Shown here: piece after piece, positions 63,635 to 64,000 of the stretch | Layout of the letters: each line of letters opens with the position of its first letter | Position numbering within the stretch: the stretch's first letter is position 1 | Source: JADFDG01 sp965232985 | Lineage (GTDB): Bacteria; Pseudomonadota; Gammaproteobacteria; Pseudomonadales; JADFDG01 | DNA: 64,000 bases | Direction: 5' to 3' | Assembly (NCBI GenBank): GCA_965232985.1 | Contig: CBDDRC010000031.1 | Coordinates: 17,598 to 81,597 of the forward strand | Notes under the pieces: generated by a model | Seen by the model: the letters and a program-made list of their open reading frames with translations, nothing else | The model's database searches: none | What the model was told of the DNA's origin: nothing | Translations under genes and position numbers: made by a program

Positions 63635-64000
63635 TACGAGCCAGACAGTGCAAACAATCCTGCTGGTCGACGACCGCGCGGAAAACCTGCTGGCGCTGCA
63701 AGCGATTCTTGAGGCGCCGGGTCGCCAGTTGCTGCAGGCACTGAGCGGCAACGAGGCGCTTGCGCTCGCGCTGAAGCACAACATCTCCCTGATCCTGCTT
63801 GATGTCCAGATGCCGGACATGGACGGCTTCGAAGTAGCTGAGCTGCTGCACCGCAATCACCGCACGCGGGAAATTCCCGTGATCTTCTGCACCGCGATCA
63901 ACAAGGAGAAAAAATACATTTCCCGCGGCTTCGACGTCGGCGCCGTCGATTATCTGTTCAAGCCACTTGATACAGACGTGCTCAAGGCCAAGGTGCGGGC
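63618..64000 (+). CDS. response regulator, N-terminal part (runs off the window)
   Basis: 127 complete codons, no stop in the window. Receiver with acid pocket LLVDDRAENL, phospho-acceptor Asp62 in LILLDVQMPDMDGFE, Thr in FCTAINK and Lys in LFKPLD. The start at 63618 overlaps the kinase by 17 bp. An output or kinase domain beyond 64000 cannot be seen. Acidic-pocket wording DDRxENL is common in receiver-kinase and receiver-GGDEF hybrids. Confidence 0.88.
   Translation, partial: MNSAINTSQTVQTILLVDDRAENLLALQAILEAPGRQLLQALSGNEALALALKHNISLILLDVQMPDMDGFEVAELLHRNHRTREIPVIFCTAINKEKKYISRGFDVGAVDYLFKPLDTDVLKAKVR

Overview
The window is a GC-rich stretch of a gammaproteobacterial chromosome. No rRNA, tRNA, insertion sequence, prophage or CRISPR array was recognised. 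The order lysA-dapF-DUF484-xerC-HAD, argH/algZ-algR-hemCDXY, ubiD, rho-trxA-ppx-ppk-hemB, and ABC-F/TIGR02444/AlgP-like/FKBP closely follows one long conserved segment of the Pseudomonas chromosome. The inserted surface-protein operon and the flagellar regulators point to a lineage outside Pseudomonas (Nevskiales, Steroidobacterales or Xanthomonadales-like groups are possible; species and order cannot be fixed from the sequence alone).

Layout. 1-8 kb (mostly minus strand): start of an alpha/beta hydrolase, an M24 peptidase with a histone-like tail, a YqcC-like protein, a HAD phosphatase, XerC, DUF484, DapF, LysA, LptM and ArgH. 8-14.5 kb (plus): the AlgZ/AlgR two-component pair, a TRL-like lipoprotein, then hemC-hemD-hemX-hemY with overlapping ends. 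14.5-25.7 kb: an iron-sulfur flavoprotein reductase, a lipoprotein, UbiD, Rho, thioredoxin, the Ppx/Ppk polyphosphate pair and HemB. 25.8-33 kb: TVP38-like membrane protein, GreB, DUF502, carbonic anhydrase, ABC-F ATPase, a 289-bp imperfect palindrome, TIGR02444, an AlgP-like histone-like protein and an FKBP lipoprotein. 33-40.5 kb: RlmA, LrgAB, DsbB, a second FKBP, GshA and Tex.

40.6-53.9 kb (minus) is the most distinctive region. It is a five-gene, roughly 13-kb operon of exported proteins: three small DUF11-type proteins, a 2169-residue protein carrying two OmpA-type peptidoglycan-binding domains and a long C-terminal outer-membrane barrel, and a 1280-residue repeat protein built as A-B-C-A-B-C. 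It looks like a dedicated cell-surface assembly whose function I cannot name.

54-64 kb is a flagellar-type regulatory island without flagellar structural genes in view: a MetR-like LysR regulator, FliA (sigma-28), FleN, FleQ, two sensor kinases, three receiver proteins and a short FlgM-like gene missed by ordinary ORF length cut-offs. Between these genes I can read promoter sequences: a perfect sigma-54 site for one kinase, a near-consensus sigma-54 site for fleN-fliA, and two near-perfect sigma-28 sites, one for the receiver-fleQ pair and one for flgM-kinase-receiver. Together they suggest a FleQ/sigma-54 to FliA/sigma-28 cascade with FliA feedback onto fleQ and FlgM.
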